This document shows, one piece after another, positions 45,997 to 54,556 of a stretch of 64,000 bases of DNA. A model generated the notes under the pieces. The model was not told the origin of the DNA and did not search any database. It was given only the letters and a program-made list of their open reading frames with translations. Where the stretch lies: assembly GCA_050949885.1 (NCBI GenBank), contig JBMNGO010000005.1, positions 385,436-449,435 on the forward strand, written 5' to 3'. Origin of the DNA: JBMNGO01 sp050949885. GTDB lineage: Bacteria > Bacillota > Syntrophomonadia > Syntrophomonadales > Syntrophomonadaceae. Position 1 is the first letter of the stretch, and every line of letters begins with the position of its first letter. Both the position numbers and the translations under genes were made by a program.

Positions 45997-46445
45997 TGCG
46001 GGCAGTGGTACAAAGGACTACCGGCAGTCAGGTAGCAATCAAGGGTATGGTTAAAGCCTCTATAGACAAAGGGCTTATGGTTTTATTAGGGATAGAAAAA
46101 GGAGACCGGGAAGCAGACGCCCGCTTTCTCATGGATAAGTTAGGTGGTTTGCGCATATTTGAGGACGATCAGGGAAAAATGAATCTTTCTGTTAAAGATG
46201 TTCAAGGAGCAATACTCTTGGTCAGCCAGTTTACTCTCTGTGGGGATGCTCGGAAAGGGAGAAGACCCAGCTTTTCTACTGCTGAAGACCCGGAGCGGGC
46301 AGTCCTGCTTTTTAATTATTGTGTTGAGTGCTTGGAAAAACAGGGTTTAAAGGTGAAGACCGGGGAGTTTGGAGCTAAAATGGCTATAACTATCGAGAAC
46401 GACGGACCCTGTACCATACTATTGGATAGTAGAAGACTCTTTTGA
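45996..46445 (+). CDS. dtd: D-aminoacyl-tRNA deacylase Dtd
   Basis: Dtd removes D-amino acids from mischarged tRNA. The 149-residue protein has the cross-subunit motifs SQFTLCGD and NDGPCTILLDS (SQxT and GP-type). ATG 45996 overlaps the relA stop. It overlaps the next gene region and is translationally coupled. Confidence 0.94.
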   Translation: MRAVVQRTTGSQVAIKGMVKASIDKGLMVLLGIEKGDREADARFLMDKLGGLRIFEDDQGKMNLSVKDVQGAILLVSQFTLCGDARKGRRPSFSTAEDPERAVLLFNYCVECLEKQGLKVKTGEFGAKMAITIENDGPCTILLDSRRLF

Positions 46446-46459
46446 AGGGAGAGATAGAA

Positions 46460-47083
46460 TTGATTCTTAAAGGTTTAGTTGTTAGCTCAATGGCCGTAAA
46501 CTGCTACTTTGTCGGGTGTGAAGAAACCCGGGAAGTTGCAGTTATTGACCCGGGAGGAGAACCCGGCACTATATTGAAATATTTGGAAAAGGAAAAGCTA
46601 AAACCGATTTATATCATTAACACTCATGGACATATAGACCATATTGGAGGTAATCAAAAAATCAAAGAAGCAACCGGAGCCAAAATCCTCATTCACGAGA
46701 AAGATGCCACCATGCTGGAAAACCCGCGTTCAAGCTTCGCTATTCTCCTGGGCAGCCAGATTAAGGCGGCTCCGGCTGATCAATTGCTAAAAGACGGAGA
46801 TATAATCAAAATCGGCAATACCGTTAAGCTAAAGGTAATTCATACTCCGGGACATACCCCGGGAGGAATCTGTTTGTCAACAGATAATATCATTTTTGTA
46901 GGTGATACCCTTTTCCAGGGATCTATTGGGCGGACTGATCTTCCTGGAGGCTCCTATTCTCAGTTAATTAACGCCATAAAAGAAAGACTCCTGCCTTTTG
47001 ACGATGATGTGGTTTGTTATCCAGGACATGGTCCGGCTACTACCATTGGTTTTGAAAGAAAACATAACCCTTTCCTGCGCTGA
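46460..47083 (+). CDS. Metallo-beta-lactamase fold hydrolase, glyoxalase II-like
   Basis: This 207-residue hydrolase has the zinc motif THGHIDHIGG (HxHxDH), then TPGHTPGG, GDTLFQGSIGRTD and a terminal PGHGP. Such proteins are often annotated hydroxyacylglutathione hydrolase, but anaerobes lack glutathione, so the substrate is unknown. TTG 46460 follows AAGGGAGAG. It sits after relA-dtd, as in most Firmicutes. Confidence 0.88.
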   Translation: MILKGLVVSSMAVNCYFVGCEETREVAVIDPGGEPGTILKYLEKEKLKPIYIINTHGHIDHIGGNQKIKEATGAKILIHEKDATMLENPRSSFAILLGSQIKAAPADQLLKDGDIIKIGNTVKLKVIHTPGHTPGGICLSTDNIIFVGDTLFQGSIGRTDLPGGSYSQLINAIKERLLPFDDDVVCYPGHGPATTIGFERKHNPFLR

Positions 47084-47149
47084 GGTCAGTTTCTTTTTTG
47101 CCTTGGCCTTTTGAGAATTAGGCCATTCATAAGACTGAATAGCATTCTG

Positions 47150-47199
47150 CCAGTTACTCACCAGGTTTTTCCTGGAGTGATCTTAGTAACTGGTTTTTT
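47150..47199 (+). terminator. Strong terminator after the relA-dtd operon
   Basis: CCAGTTACT (47150-47158) pairs with AGTAACTGG (47185-47193), then TTTTTT. A second small stem (ACCAGG with CCTGG, 47160-47175) is nested in the loop. Confidence 0.85.
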
Positions 47200-47260
47200 A
47201 TTGAATAAATAATGCTGTACGGGAAAACCTTAAAACAAAAACACCAAAGGAGGAATTAGA

Positions 47261-47545
47261 GTGGCCTTGCTGGAAATAAGCGTAATTCCAGTGGGAACCA
47301 GTTCGGCCAGCTTCAGTTCATATGTAAGCGGTGCTGTACAGATGCTGGAATATCACCATCTAAATTATCAGGTAACGCCTACAGCCACTATAATTGAAGG
47401 GCCCATTGATCAATTAATGGATTTGGCCCAACAGATTCACAAAAACACCTTAAATGATGTGAACCGGGTAATAACTCATATTACCATTGATGATCGGAAG
47501 GATAAAGAGATTTCATTACGCCAGCAGGTTGAAAAAGTTCAATAA
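47261..47545 (+). CDS. MTH1187/YqgV family thiamine-binding protein
   Basis: The 94-residue protein has the family pattern ISVIPVGTSSASFSSYV, LNYQVTPTATIIEG and a C-terminal charged tail. Members fold like ferredoxin and bind thiamine-type ligands. The GTG start follows AAAGGAGG. It stands alone before the sspH gene. Confidence 0.9.
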   Translation: MALLEISVIPVGTSSASFSSYVSGAVQMLEYHHLNYQVTPTATIIEGPIDQLMDLAQQIHKNTLNDVNRVITHITIDDRKDKEISLRQQVEKVQ

Positions 47546-47571
47546 GTATATTATTTGAGGAAGGATTTGAC

Positions 47572-47745
47572 ATGATGCATATTTCCAGAGCAAGAGAAAT
47601 TGTTGAATCGGCAGGAGTTCATGGGGTAGCTTATAAAGGCAGCCCCGTCTGGATTGAAGAAATTCGTGAAGATATGGCCATTGTTAGGGATTTACAAACC
47701 CATCGGCAGGAACCGGTTCCCATTGCCGAACTAAAGGAGATTTAA
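47572..47745 (+). CDS. sspH: H-type small acid-soluble spore protein
   Basis: This 57-residue ORF has SRAREIVESAGVHGVAYKGSPVWIEEI and ends VPIAELKEI, matching SspH of Bacillus (…VTYEGTPVWIQHV…VPVEELVE). SspH is a minor forespore protein of unknown detailed role. GAGGAAGG precedes ATG 47572. Found by reading the gap; it confirms the organism makes endospores. Confidence 0.85.
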   Translation: MMHISRAREIVESAGVHGVAYKGSPVWIEEIREDMAIVRDLQTHRQEPVPIAELKEI

Positions 47746-47784
47746 CCGTAATAAGCAATCGGTGACTTTTTACAAATTTCTTTA

Positions 47785-47813
47785 TTTACATCTATATAGG
47801 TATATGTTATTAT
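47785..47813 (+). promoter_or_regulatory. Promoter of the T-box leader
   Basis: TTTACA (47785-47790) and TATTAT (47808-47813) have the ideal 17-base spacing. Transcription would start near 47820, at the 5' end of the T-box leader. Confidence 0.7.
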
Positions 47814-47819
47814 GGGCAA

Positions 47820-48106
47820 AAACAAAGGCAATAGAGAAATGCTATGAAAAAGAAAAGTAGGTTGGTTGGAGTTATGCAGAGAGGAGATGTTGTAGCTGAA
47901 AGCATCTCTATAACGAGACTTACTGAAGTTCCCTTTGGAGCACCTGGCTGAAACCGTTGGCAAGTAGGTCATGGCGGATTTCCCACCGTTAAAAGGGAGA
48001 AGATAAAATTCATTTTTGTATTGCAAAGCTGGCCTTTATTGGCAAGTTGGGTGGTACCGCGGGTAGTTTCCAGCTTCTCGTCCCAAAAGGGTGAGAAGCT
48101 TTTTTA
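47820..48106 (+). promoter_or_regulatory. T-box leader with terminator
   Basis: The leader has the T-box pieces in order. The AGTA motif and the long stem I lie around 47855-47950, with the apical GTAGCTGAAAG loop near 47890. The T-box sequence TGGGTGGTACCGCGG is at 48048-48062, and a terminator (AGCTTCTC 48072-48079 with 48093-48100) is followed by T's. Uncharged tRNA binding turns on the genes below: hemZ, hisS and aspS. The specifier codon is unclear (see findings). Confidence 0.9.
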
Positions 48107-48161
48107 GTTGGAAATATCCCTGAAATGGGTTTATCGGAATAAAAGTGGGTATAAACCAAAT

Positions 48162-48216
48162 TGGGTGGTACCGCGGGAGCAAAACCCTCTCGTCCCTGGC
48201 AGGATGAGAGGGTTTT
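48162..48216 (+). promoter_or_regulatory. Second T-box antiterminator and terminator, without a stem I
   Basis: A second TGGGTGGTACCGCGG lies at 48162-48176, followed by a terminator stem (AAACCCTCT with AGAGGGTTT, 48182-48214) and TTTTT. Only about 55 bases separate it from the first terminator, too few for its own specifier stem. Tandem T-boxes normally have two full copies, so this half copy is unusual. Confidence 0.85.
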
Positions 48217-48238
48217 TAATACTTTACAAAAAAAGGAA

Positions 48239-49750
48239 ATGGGAGCTGAAAGGTTGTTAGTCCAATGCCAGTTGAATCCTCAAGATTTATACAAAAGCCT
48301 TCATGAGCTAATTAGAATGGCGTATCCCGGAGCTGAAATTACTTTTAATTCTGTTATTGCAGCCGATGAAAGGATAGATATCTGTCTGAAGCAGAATAAG
48401 GGGGATGGTTTTGTGACCATTAGGCTGGATGGACAGATTCAGTCAAAGGGAAAGATTACCTGTGACCAGTGCCGGCTTGATCTGCCTGGACAGCCAGAAG
48501 AATTAGTCAATGAAGTCAGTAAACAGGTGCGGATTTTTGTATACAGGCTTTTATGCCGCCATTTACAGAAAAACATCAATACCTATGGGGTTTTAACCGG
48601 TGTAAGGCCGGTCAAACTGGTCCATAAGCTGATGGATCAGGGTTATGAAAAAATGGCTGTCTTGGCGAGGCTTACCCAGGAATACCAGTTAGCGCCGGAC
48701 AAGGCTCAGCTATTATGGGAAATTGCAGCAAATAACCGGGGATTTCTGCTTCCCCCTAACAGGGCAAAAAAACTGGTAAGTATCTATATTGGCATTCCCT
48801 TCTGCCCCAGCAGGTGTTATTACTGTTCTTTCCCGGGTGCTGTTTTAGCAAATTATACAAGAGATCTGCCTCCTTTTTTATCGGCCCTGGAACAAGAGTT
48901 AAATGCTATAGGAACCTTTTTGGGCCAAAACGAATATGCGGTCCAGTCTATATACATTGGAGGAGGCACCCCTACAGTGCTTTCTGCAGCAGATTTGCAG
49001 ATTCTCTTCGAAAGACTGCATAGATGGTTTATCAGTTCTGCTACCGCAGAAATCACTATAGAGGCGGGCAGGCCTGACACGCTTTCCCCGGCTAAAATGA
49101 AAACCTTAAAGCAGTTAGGGGTTAGCAGGATCTGTATCAATCCTCAGACTATGAATGATTCTACCCTTAAAACCATTGGGAGAAATCATGATCAAAAAGG
49201 AGTGGTGCAAGGAGTTCAATGGGCAAGAGAAGCAGGTATAAAACAAATTAATATGGACCTTATTGTTGGACTTCCCGGAGAGACCATCCGGGAAAATACG
49301 CGCACAGCAGAGGAAATCTTAAAAATCAAGCCGGAAAACCTGACCGTCCACACCCTGGCGGTGAAAAGAGGGTCTTCCCTGGCCCTGGCAGCTAACAAGA
49401 CCAGCTGGGACGATCAGGTCAAAGAAGTTGAAAAGGGGGTGAAGCTGTTCTCAGAAATCTTCCGCCAGAACGGATACTTACCTTACTATCTGTACCGACA
49501 AAAGTATATGCGGGCTGATATGGAGAATATAGGTTATTCGGTGCCAGGCTCCTTTTGCCTTTATAATATCCAAATGATGGAGGAAAGACAGACCATTATT
49601 GGCCTGGGGGGAGGGGCTGCCAGTAAATTTGTGGAACCCGGCGACTGGATCTTGACTTCCTTTTATAATCCTAAGAACCCACAGACCTACTGTGAATCGG
49701 TAAGGCGGCTGATAAATGGTAAAGTTGACAAGCTCAGGGCCTTAAATTAG
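48239..49750 (+). CDS. hemZ: Coproporphyrinogen III oxidase-like radical SAM protein HemZ
   Basis: This 504-residue radical SAM enzyme has the iron-sulfur motif CPSRCYYCSFPG near residue 187, then SIYIGGGTPTVLSA and GRPDTLSP, with the HemN/HemZ pattern. HemZ is the Firmicutes oxygen-independent coproporphyrinogen-type protein. The start is between ATG 48239 and TTG 48254: the ATG has AAAAGGAA almost touching it, the TTG has GGGAG at a better distance. It is the first gene under the T-box and sits before hisS. Confidence 0.87.
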   Translation: MGAERLLVQCQLNPQDLYKSLHELIRMAYPGAEITFNSVIAADERIDICLKQNKGDGFVTIRLDGQIQSKGKITCDQCRLDLPGQPEELVNEVSKQVRIFVYRLLCRHLQKNINTYGVLTGVRPVKLVHKLMDQGYEKMAVLARLTQEYQLAPDKAQLLWEIAANNRGFLLPPNRAKKLVSIYIGIPFCPSRCYYCSFPGAVLANYTRDLPPFLSALEQELNAIGTFLGQNEYAVQSIYIGGGTPTVLSAADLQILFERLHRWFISSATAEITIEAGRPDTLSPAKMKTLKQLGVSRICINPQTMNDSTLKTIGRNHDQKGVVQGVQWAREAGIKQINMDLIVGLPGETIRENTRTAEEILKIKPENLTVHTLAVKRGSSLALAANKTSWDDQVKEVEKGVKLFSEIFRQNGYLPYYLYRQKYMRADMENIGYSVPGSFCLYNIQMMEERQTIIGLGGGAASKFVEPGDWILTSFYNPKNPQTYCESVRRLINGKVDKLRALN

Positions 49751-49785
49751 AATTATCCAAGGAATAAATTAGGCGGAGGCATATC

Positions 49786-51057
49786 GTGCAAATAAAGGCA
49801 CCTAGAGGAACCTACGATATTTTGCCGGCAGATTCTTTTAAGTGGCAGTTTATTGAAAAAATTATGCGGGACATTGCTGAAAGGTTTGGCTATCAGGAAA
49901 TCCGGACCCCTCTTTTTGAGCATACCGAGCTGTTTGAGAGGGGTGTGGGAGAGAGTACTGACATTGTAACCAAAGAAATGTACACTTTTTATGATCGATC
50001 TAACCGCAGCCTTACCTTGCGTCCGGAAGGGACTGCTTCCTGTGTTCGTTCATTCATAGAGCACGGCCTCTATAACGGCTTATTGCCGGTAAAATGGTAT
50101 TATACCGGCCCCATGTTTCGTTATGACCGTCCCCAGACCGGGAGATACAGGCAGTTTCACCAATTCGGAGTTGAAGCACTGGGAAGCAATAATCCCTACC
50201 TGGATGCAGAAATAATTATCATGCTGGTGGAAATGCTAGCTGGGCTGGGGATTCTGGACTATGAATTGCATCTTAATTCGGTGGGGTGCCCGGAATGTCG
50301 AAAAAATTACCGGGAACAGCTTATTGGCTTTATTGCCCCCAAAAAAGAACAACTGTGCAGTGATTGTCAGGTCCGTTACATCCAGAATCCTCTACGGGTC
50401 TTAGACTGCAAGAATAAAAACTGCAAAGCCAGTATTGAGGGATATCCTACATTATATGACCATCTCTGTGAGTACTGTGGTCAGCACTATTTGACAGTGC
50501 AGAAAGTTTTGCAGGAAAATGGTATATCCTTTATACATGATGACAGTCTGGTCAGGGGTTTGGATTATTATACCAATACGGCTTTTGAAGTCCATATTCC
50601 TGAGATCGGTGCACAGAGCGCTATCGGGGGCGGTGGAAGGTATGACGGTCTAATAAAGGAATGCGGAGGTCCCAACCTGCCTGGAATTGGTTTTGCTTTA
50701 GGATTGGAAAGGGTTCTTCTGGCTATGGAAACCTCATCCAGTGTTGATATGGAAATGCCTAAGGGCACAGATGTTTTTGTTGCCTGTGTTAATCAGGAGT
50801 ATGAGAACATGGTTTTTTCTACCCTGATCAAACTGCGCAAATCCGGCCTCAAAGCCGAGAAAGATTATTCCCACCGCACCGCTAGAGCCCAAATGAAGTA
50901 CGCAGATAAACTGGGGGCCAAGGCAGTGGTACTTATAGGAGAAGAAGAGGCAGAGAAAAATATGTTTACTGTAAGAAATATGCGGACTGGTGAGCAGACC
51001 ATGGTTAACAGCGATGATCTGTTGATTATCTTGCGAAAACTACTGGCGGCAGATTAG
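49786..51057 (+). CDS. hisS: Histidyl-tRNA synthetase
   Basis: HisRS charges tRNA(His). The 423-residue class II enzyme has the motif FRYDRPQTGRYRQFHQFG (motif 2), GLDYYTNTAFEVH (histidine A) and the C-terminal anticodon-binding domain. GTG start after GGCGGAGG. It is followed 15 bases later by aspS, the normal hisS-aspS pair. Confidence 0.97.
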   Translation: MQIKAPRGTYDILPADSFKWQFIEKIMRDIAERFGYQEIRTPLFEHTELFERGVGESTDIVTKEMYTFYDRSNRSLTLRPEGTASCVRSFIEHGLYNGLLPVKWYYTGPMFRYDRPQTGRYRQFHQFGVEALGSNNPYLDAEIIIMLVEMLAGLGILDYELHLNSVGCPECRKNYREQLIGFIAPKKEQLCSDCQVRYIQNPLRVLDCKNKNCKASIEGYPTLYDHLCEYCGQHYLTVQKVLQENGISFIHDDSLVRGLDYYTNTAFEVHIPEIGAQSAIGGGGRYDGLIKECGGPNLPGIGFALGLERVLLAMETSSSVDMEMPKGTDVFVACVNQEYENMVFSTLIKLRKSGLKAEKDYSHRTARAQMKYADKLGAKAVVLIGEEEAEKNMFTVRNMRTGEQTMVNSDDLLIILRKLLAAD

Positions 51058-51071
51058 GAGGAAAGGGTAGA

Positions 51072-52832
51072 ATGAAGCGAACTCACAGTGCTACCGGCAT
51101 CGGAATTGAAAATGTAGGCCAGGAAGTGGTTCTTAACGGGTGGGTAAACACCCGCAGGGATCATGGCGGTCTGATTTTTATTGATCTTAGAGATCGCTCT
51201 GGTATAATACAGATTGTTTTTAGCCCTGAGGTTAATGAGGAGGCATTTCACCTGGCCCAGCAGGTAAGAAGCGAATATGTAATAGCGGCCAGAGGAAAAG
51301 TCAGACTAAGGCCCGAGGAGACAGAAAACCCCAATTTAATTACTGGGAAAATAGAAGTTTATGTAGAACAGATGGAAATACTAAATTCTGCCAAGACTCC
51401 TCCTTTCTATATTGAAAATAATATTGAAGTAGACGAAAACCTGAGGCTTAAGTACCGCTATCTGGACCTGCGGCGTCCTGAGATGAAGGACAATCTGATG
51501 CTCAGGCACCGGGTGGTTAAAACCCTGCGAGATTTATTTGATGAAAAGGGGTTTATGGAAATTGAGACTCCCATATTAACCAGGAGCACTCCTGAAGGAG
51601 CCAGAGATTATCTGGTACCCAGCCGGGTTCATCCCGGAGAGTTTTTTGCCTTACCCCAATCCCCTCAGATATTCAAACAAATACTGATGGTAGCCGGTAT
51701 GGAAAAATACTTTCAAATTGCCAGGTGTTTTCGCGATGAAGACCTTAGAGCAGATCGGCAACCGGAATTTACACAGCTTGATATAGAAATGTCTTTTGTT
51801 GAAGAGGAAGATATTTTTAAACTGGTTGAAGAAATGGTAGCCACAATATTTGAGAAAGCACTGGGACGGGAAATAGCCCTCCCCTTTCCCAGGATTACGT
51901 ATAATGAGGCAATGACCAGGTATGGCAGTGATAAGCCGGATTTGCGTTTTGGCCTGGAGATAACAGATATTACTGAACTGGTAAAGGATGTAGATTTTAA
52001 GGTATTTTCCTCCGCAGTCAAAACCGGAGGCGTAGTGAGAGCATTAAATGCCAAAGGTTGTGCATCCCTGGCGCGGCGGGAGATAGATAAACTCGGGGAC
52101 TTAGCCGTAGAAAATGGCGCCAAGGGTATGGCCTGGATAGTTGTAACCGAAAACGAGTTAAAATCTCCCATAACCAAGTTTTTTACTGAAGAACAGATAA
52201 GCAGGGTTTTAGATGCTCTTAAAGCCGAACCCGGAGATTTAATACTATTTGGTGCAGATAAACCTGATATAGTAGCCCGGGTAATGGGTGTACTCAGATT
52301 GGAACTGGCTAAGAAGCTGAATCTGATTGATAACAATAAATTATCTTTTACCTGGGTGGTTGATTTCCCCCTCTTTGAATATGATAAAGATGAAGGTAGA
52401 TATGTAGCTGTTCATCATATGTTTACCTCACCCCAGGAACAGGATATTCCTCTTTTGGATACCAATCCTTTGGGGGTTAGAGCCAGGGCTTATGATCTGG
52501 TATTAAACGGGACAGAACTCGGTGGAGGTAGTATTAGGATTCACCGCCGGGATTTACAGGAAAAGATCTTTTCCTTAGTAGGTCTGTCCAAGGAAGAAGC
52601 CAAAGAAAAATTTGGCTTTATGCTGGAGGCTTTTGAATATGGTACACCTCCCCATGGAGGGATTGCTTTTGGTATAGACCGACTGATCATGCTGATGGCC
52701 GGAAGAAAGAGCATAAGGGATGTTATTGCTTTTCCCAAGACCCAGAGCGCTTCATGCCCTATGACTGATGCTCCTTCTACCGTAGCAGCCAAACAGTTGC
52801 GGGAGCTGGCTTTAACAATAAGAGAAAAATAA
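51072..52832 (+). CDS. aspS: Aspartyl-tRNA synthetase, bacterial type
   Basis: AspRS charges tRNA(Asp). The 586-residue protein has the N-terminal OB-fold, motif 2 (FRDEDLRADRQPEFTQ), a GAD insertion typical of bacterial AspRS, and motif 3 (GIAFGIDRLIMLM). The start follows AGGAGGAAAGG. It probably shares the T-box transcript with hemZ and hisS. Confidence 0.97.
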   Translation: MKRTHSATGIGIENVGQEVVLNGWVNTRRDHGGLIFIDLRDRSGIIQIVFSPEVNEEAFHLAQQVRSEYVIAARGKVRLRPEETENPNLITGKIEVYVEQMEILNSAKTPPFYIENNIEVDENLRLKYRYLDLRRPEMKDNLMLRHRVVKTLRDLFDEKGFMEIETPILTRSTPEGARDYLVPSRVHPGEFFALPQSPQIFKQILMVAGMEKYFQIARCFRDEDLRADRQPEFTQLDIEMSFVEEEDIFKLVEEMVATIFEKALGREIALPFPRITYNEAMTRYGSDKPDLRFGLEITDITELVKDVDFKVFSSAVKTGGVVRALNAKGCASLARREIDKLGDLAVENGAKGMAWIVVTENELKSPITKFFTEEQISRVLDALKAEPGDLILFGADKPDIVARVMGVLRLELAKKLNLIDNNKLSFTWVVDFPLFEYDKDEGRYVAVHHMFTSPQEQDIPLLDTNPLGVRARAYDLVLNGTELGGGSIRIHRRDLQEKIFSLVGLSKEEAKEKFGFMLEAFEYGTPPHGGIAFGIDRLIMLMAGRKSIRDVIAFPKTQSASCPMTDAPSTVAAKQLRELALTIREK

Positions 52833-52860
52833 GCAATAACCAGTAATACCTGGTTATTAT
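52833..52860 (+). terminator. Possible terminator after aspS
   Basis: AATAACCAG (52835-52843) pairs with CTGGTTATT (52850-52858). The T-run is short, so efficiency is uncertain. Confidence 0.5.
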
Positions 52861-52876
52861 TAACATTTTGGTTAAC

Positions 52877-52905
52877 TTGAAGAAGAGATTTTACTATGGT
52901 ATTAT
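52877..52905 (+). promoter_or_regulatory. Promoter of the 6S RNA candidate
   Basis: TTGAAG (52877-52882) and TATTAT (52900-52905) with a 17-base spacer lie just before the RNA start. Confidence 0.65.
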
Positions 52906-52911
52906 GCAAGT

Positions 52912-53112
52912 GTAAGTAGGTTAGAAACCGACCCTGCTGTGTGCGTGAACAGCCATTAAGTTTTTGCCAACACAAAAATTACGGGAGCCTAACTCCGTAT
53001 GGCGGCATGTATGCCCATTAATTGGATGGGAAACATAAAAACATATGGGAGGGCACCCACCTGCTGAGTCAGGTTAAAACTAAGGCGTCACGGCTCGGTG
53101 GGGCTTTTTTGT
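52912..53112 (+). ncRNA. ssrS: 6S RNA (SsrS) candidate
   Basis: An untranslated region of about 200 bases between aspS and tcdA has its own promoter and a terminal hairpin ending in GGGGCTTTTTT (53099-53110). AGTAGGT near its 5' end (about 52915-52921) can pair with ACCTGCT near 53060-53068, closing the molecule. The interior has the CCTGCTGTGTGCGTG and GGGCACCCACC blocks seen in Firmicutes 6S RNA. In Bacillus the 6S-1 gene bsrA lies at the same place, between aspS and yrvM (tcdA). 6S RNA binds sigma-A RNA polymerase in stationary phase. Position and layout are strong; no covariance model was run. Confidence 0.72.
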
Positions 53113-53137
53113 GATTACCAAAGGTATGGGAAGAAGT

Positions 53138-53827
53138 ATGACAGAGAGCTTTCTTCAGCGGACCAGATTGTTGATAGGTGATGAGGGACTCAATAAGCTT
53201 CAAAATAGTTGGGTGGCGGTCATCGGGCTGGGAGGAGTAGGCTCCTTCGCCGCAGAAGGTCTGGTTCGCAGTGGAGTAGGAAGGATAACGCTGGTTGACC
53301 ATGACACCATTGCCATGAGTAATATTAACCGGCAGCTTCCGGCTCTTCATTCCACATTGGGCAGATATAAGGCTGAGGTAATGGCCGAGAGAGTATTGGA
53401 CATTAACCCCAGTATTAAAATAAATTTCTTTACCTTTTCCTATAGTGAAGAAACATATACGCAAATTCTTAACAATAACCTTGATTATGTTGTTGATGCC
53501 ATTGATTCCTTTTCCGCCAAGGTTCATATTATAAAATCCTGCCTGGAAAGAAAAATACCCATCATAAGCTGCATGGGGGCCGGCAATCGCCTTAATCCCT
53601 ATGGCTTTAAAATTGACACCTTGAACAACACCACTAATTGCCCATTGGCTCGCAAGCTGAGAAGAGAGCTGCGCAAAGACAATTTAACAGATCAATTGAC
53701 AGTATTGTATTCCTCGGAAGTCCCGGTATCCGCAGGTAACGGCCAACTGGGAAGCATACCCTATGTAACAGGGGTAGCCGGACTCCTTTTGGCAGGTTAT
53801 GTGGTCAGCCAAATCCTGGATAAATAA
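53138..53827 (+). CDS. tcdA: tRNA threonylcarbamoyladenosine dehydratase TcdA
   Basis: TcdA cyclises t6A to ct6A in tRNA. This 229-residue E1-like enzyme has the ATP-binding motif VIGLGGVGSFAAEGLVRSGVG, the NINRQLPA motif and VVDAIDSF. ATG 53138 gives the usual short N-terminus (MTESFLQRTRLLIG); GTG 53111 lies in the 6S terminator. It corresponds to Bacillus yrvM, also just after 6S RNA. Confidence 0.92.
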   Translation: MTESFLQRTRLLIGDEGLNKLQNSWVAVIGLGGVGSFAAEGLVRSGVGRITLVDHDTIAMSNINRQLPALHSTLGRYKAEVMAERVLDINPSIKINFFTFSYSEETYTQILNNNLDYVVDAIDSFSAKVHIIKSCLERKIPIISCMGAGNRLNPYGFKIDTLNNTTNCPLARKLRRELRKDNLTDQLTVLYSSEVPVSAGNGQLGSIPYVTGVAGLLLAGYVVSQILDK

Positions 53828-53848
53828 ATTTAGCAGGAGAAGAATAGA

Positions 53849-54556
53849 ATGATGAACACACGGGTACTGATGGAAATATACCATGCACTGTTGAACCACT
53901 TCGGCCACAGGAACTGGTGGCCGGGGGATACCAGAATGGAAATAATGCTGGGAGCCATATTGACCCAGGCTGTATCCTGGAAGAACGTGGAAAGAGCTAT
54001 TGCCAATATTAAGGAACGAGATTTGCTTGATCTTGCTAAGCTTAAAACAGTTGACCAGGAGGAATTGGCAGAGCTTATTAAACCTGCTTTGTACCACCGG
54101 CAGAAAGCCAGGAAAATAAAGGAACTTATAAACTTTATAGTAACGAATTATGAGGGAAACCTGGATAGCATGTTTAAAGAGCCTCTGGGCACGCTCCGTG
54201 ACCAACTCTTACAGGTGTGGGGAATTGGACCTGAGACAGCGGATTCCATTTTACTCTATGCAGGCGGTAAAAGAGTATTCGTAGTCGATGCTTATACCCG
54301 GCGTGTTTTTTACCGGCTGGGCCTGGTGGAGGAAGACATAACCTATGCGGAGTTGCAGCAGCTCATGGAGACTCATCTTCCCCCGCAAATTGAAATATAC
54401 AATGATTACCATGCTCAGATTGTGGCCCTGGGAGCCAGTTACTGCAAAAAGAATAAGCCTTTGTGCAATAAATGCCCCATTGCGGCTTGGTGTGAAAAGC
54501 TGCCAGACAGCAGGAGAAACCATGATGGAGGTAGAAAAAATGAATTATTGGAATAA
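53849..54556 (+). CDS. HhH-GPD DNA glycosylase, endonuclease III/MagIII-like
   Basis: The 235-residue protein has a helix-hairpin-helix (VWGIGPETADSIL), the catalytic Asp in VDAYTRRV, and a C-terminal iron-sulfur motif CX6CX2CX5C (CKKNKPLCNKCPIAAWC). In true endonuclease III the helix-hairpin-helix carries a catalytic Lys (GRKTA); here that place is Glu (GPETA), so it should act as a monofunctional glycosylase, perhaps on 3-methyladenine as MagIII does. It is 21 bases after tcdA and overlaps paaK by 17 bases. Confidence 0.85.
   Translation: MMNTRVLMEIYHALLNHFGHRNWWPGDTRMEIMLGAILTQAVSWKNVERAIANIKERDLLDLAKLKTVDQEELAELIKPALYHRQKARKIKELINFIVTNYEGNLDSMFKEPLGTLRDQLLQVWGIGPETADSILLYAGGKRVFVVDAYTRRVFYRLGLVEEDITYAELQQLMETHLPPQIEIYNDYHAQIVALGASYCKKNKPLCNKCPIAAWCEKLPDSRRNHDGGRKNELLE

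Noticed and set aside
46460..47083. True glyoxalase II (hydroxyacylglutathione hydrolase)
   Set aside because: The metal motifs fit the broad fold, but anaerobic Clostridia lack glutathione, so the specific name is not supported.
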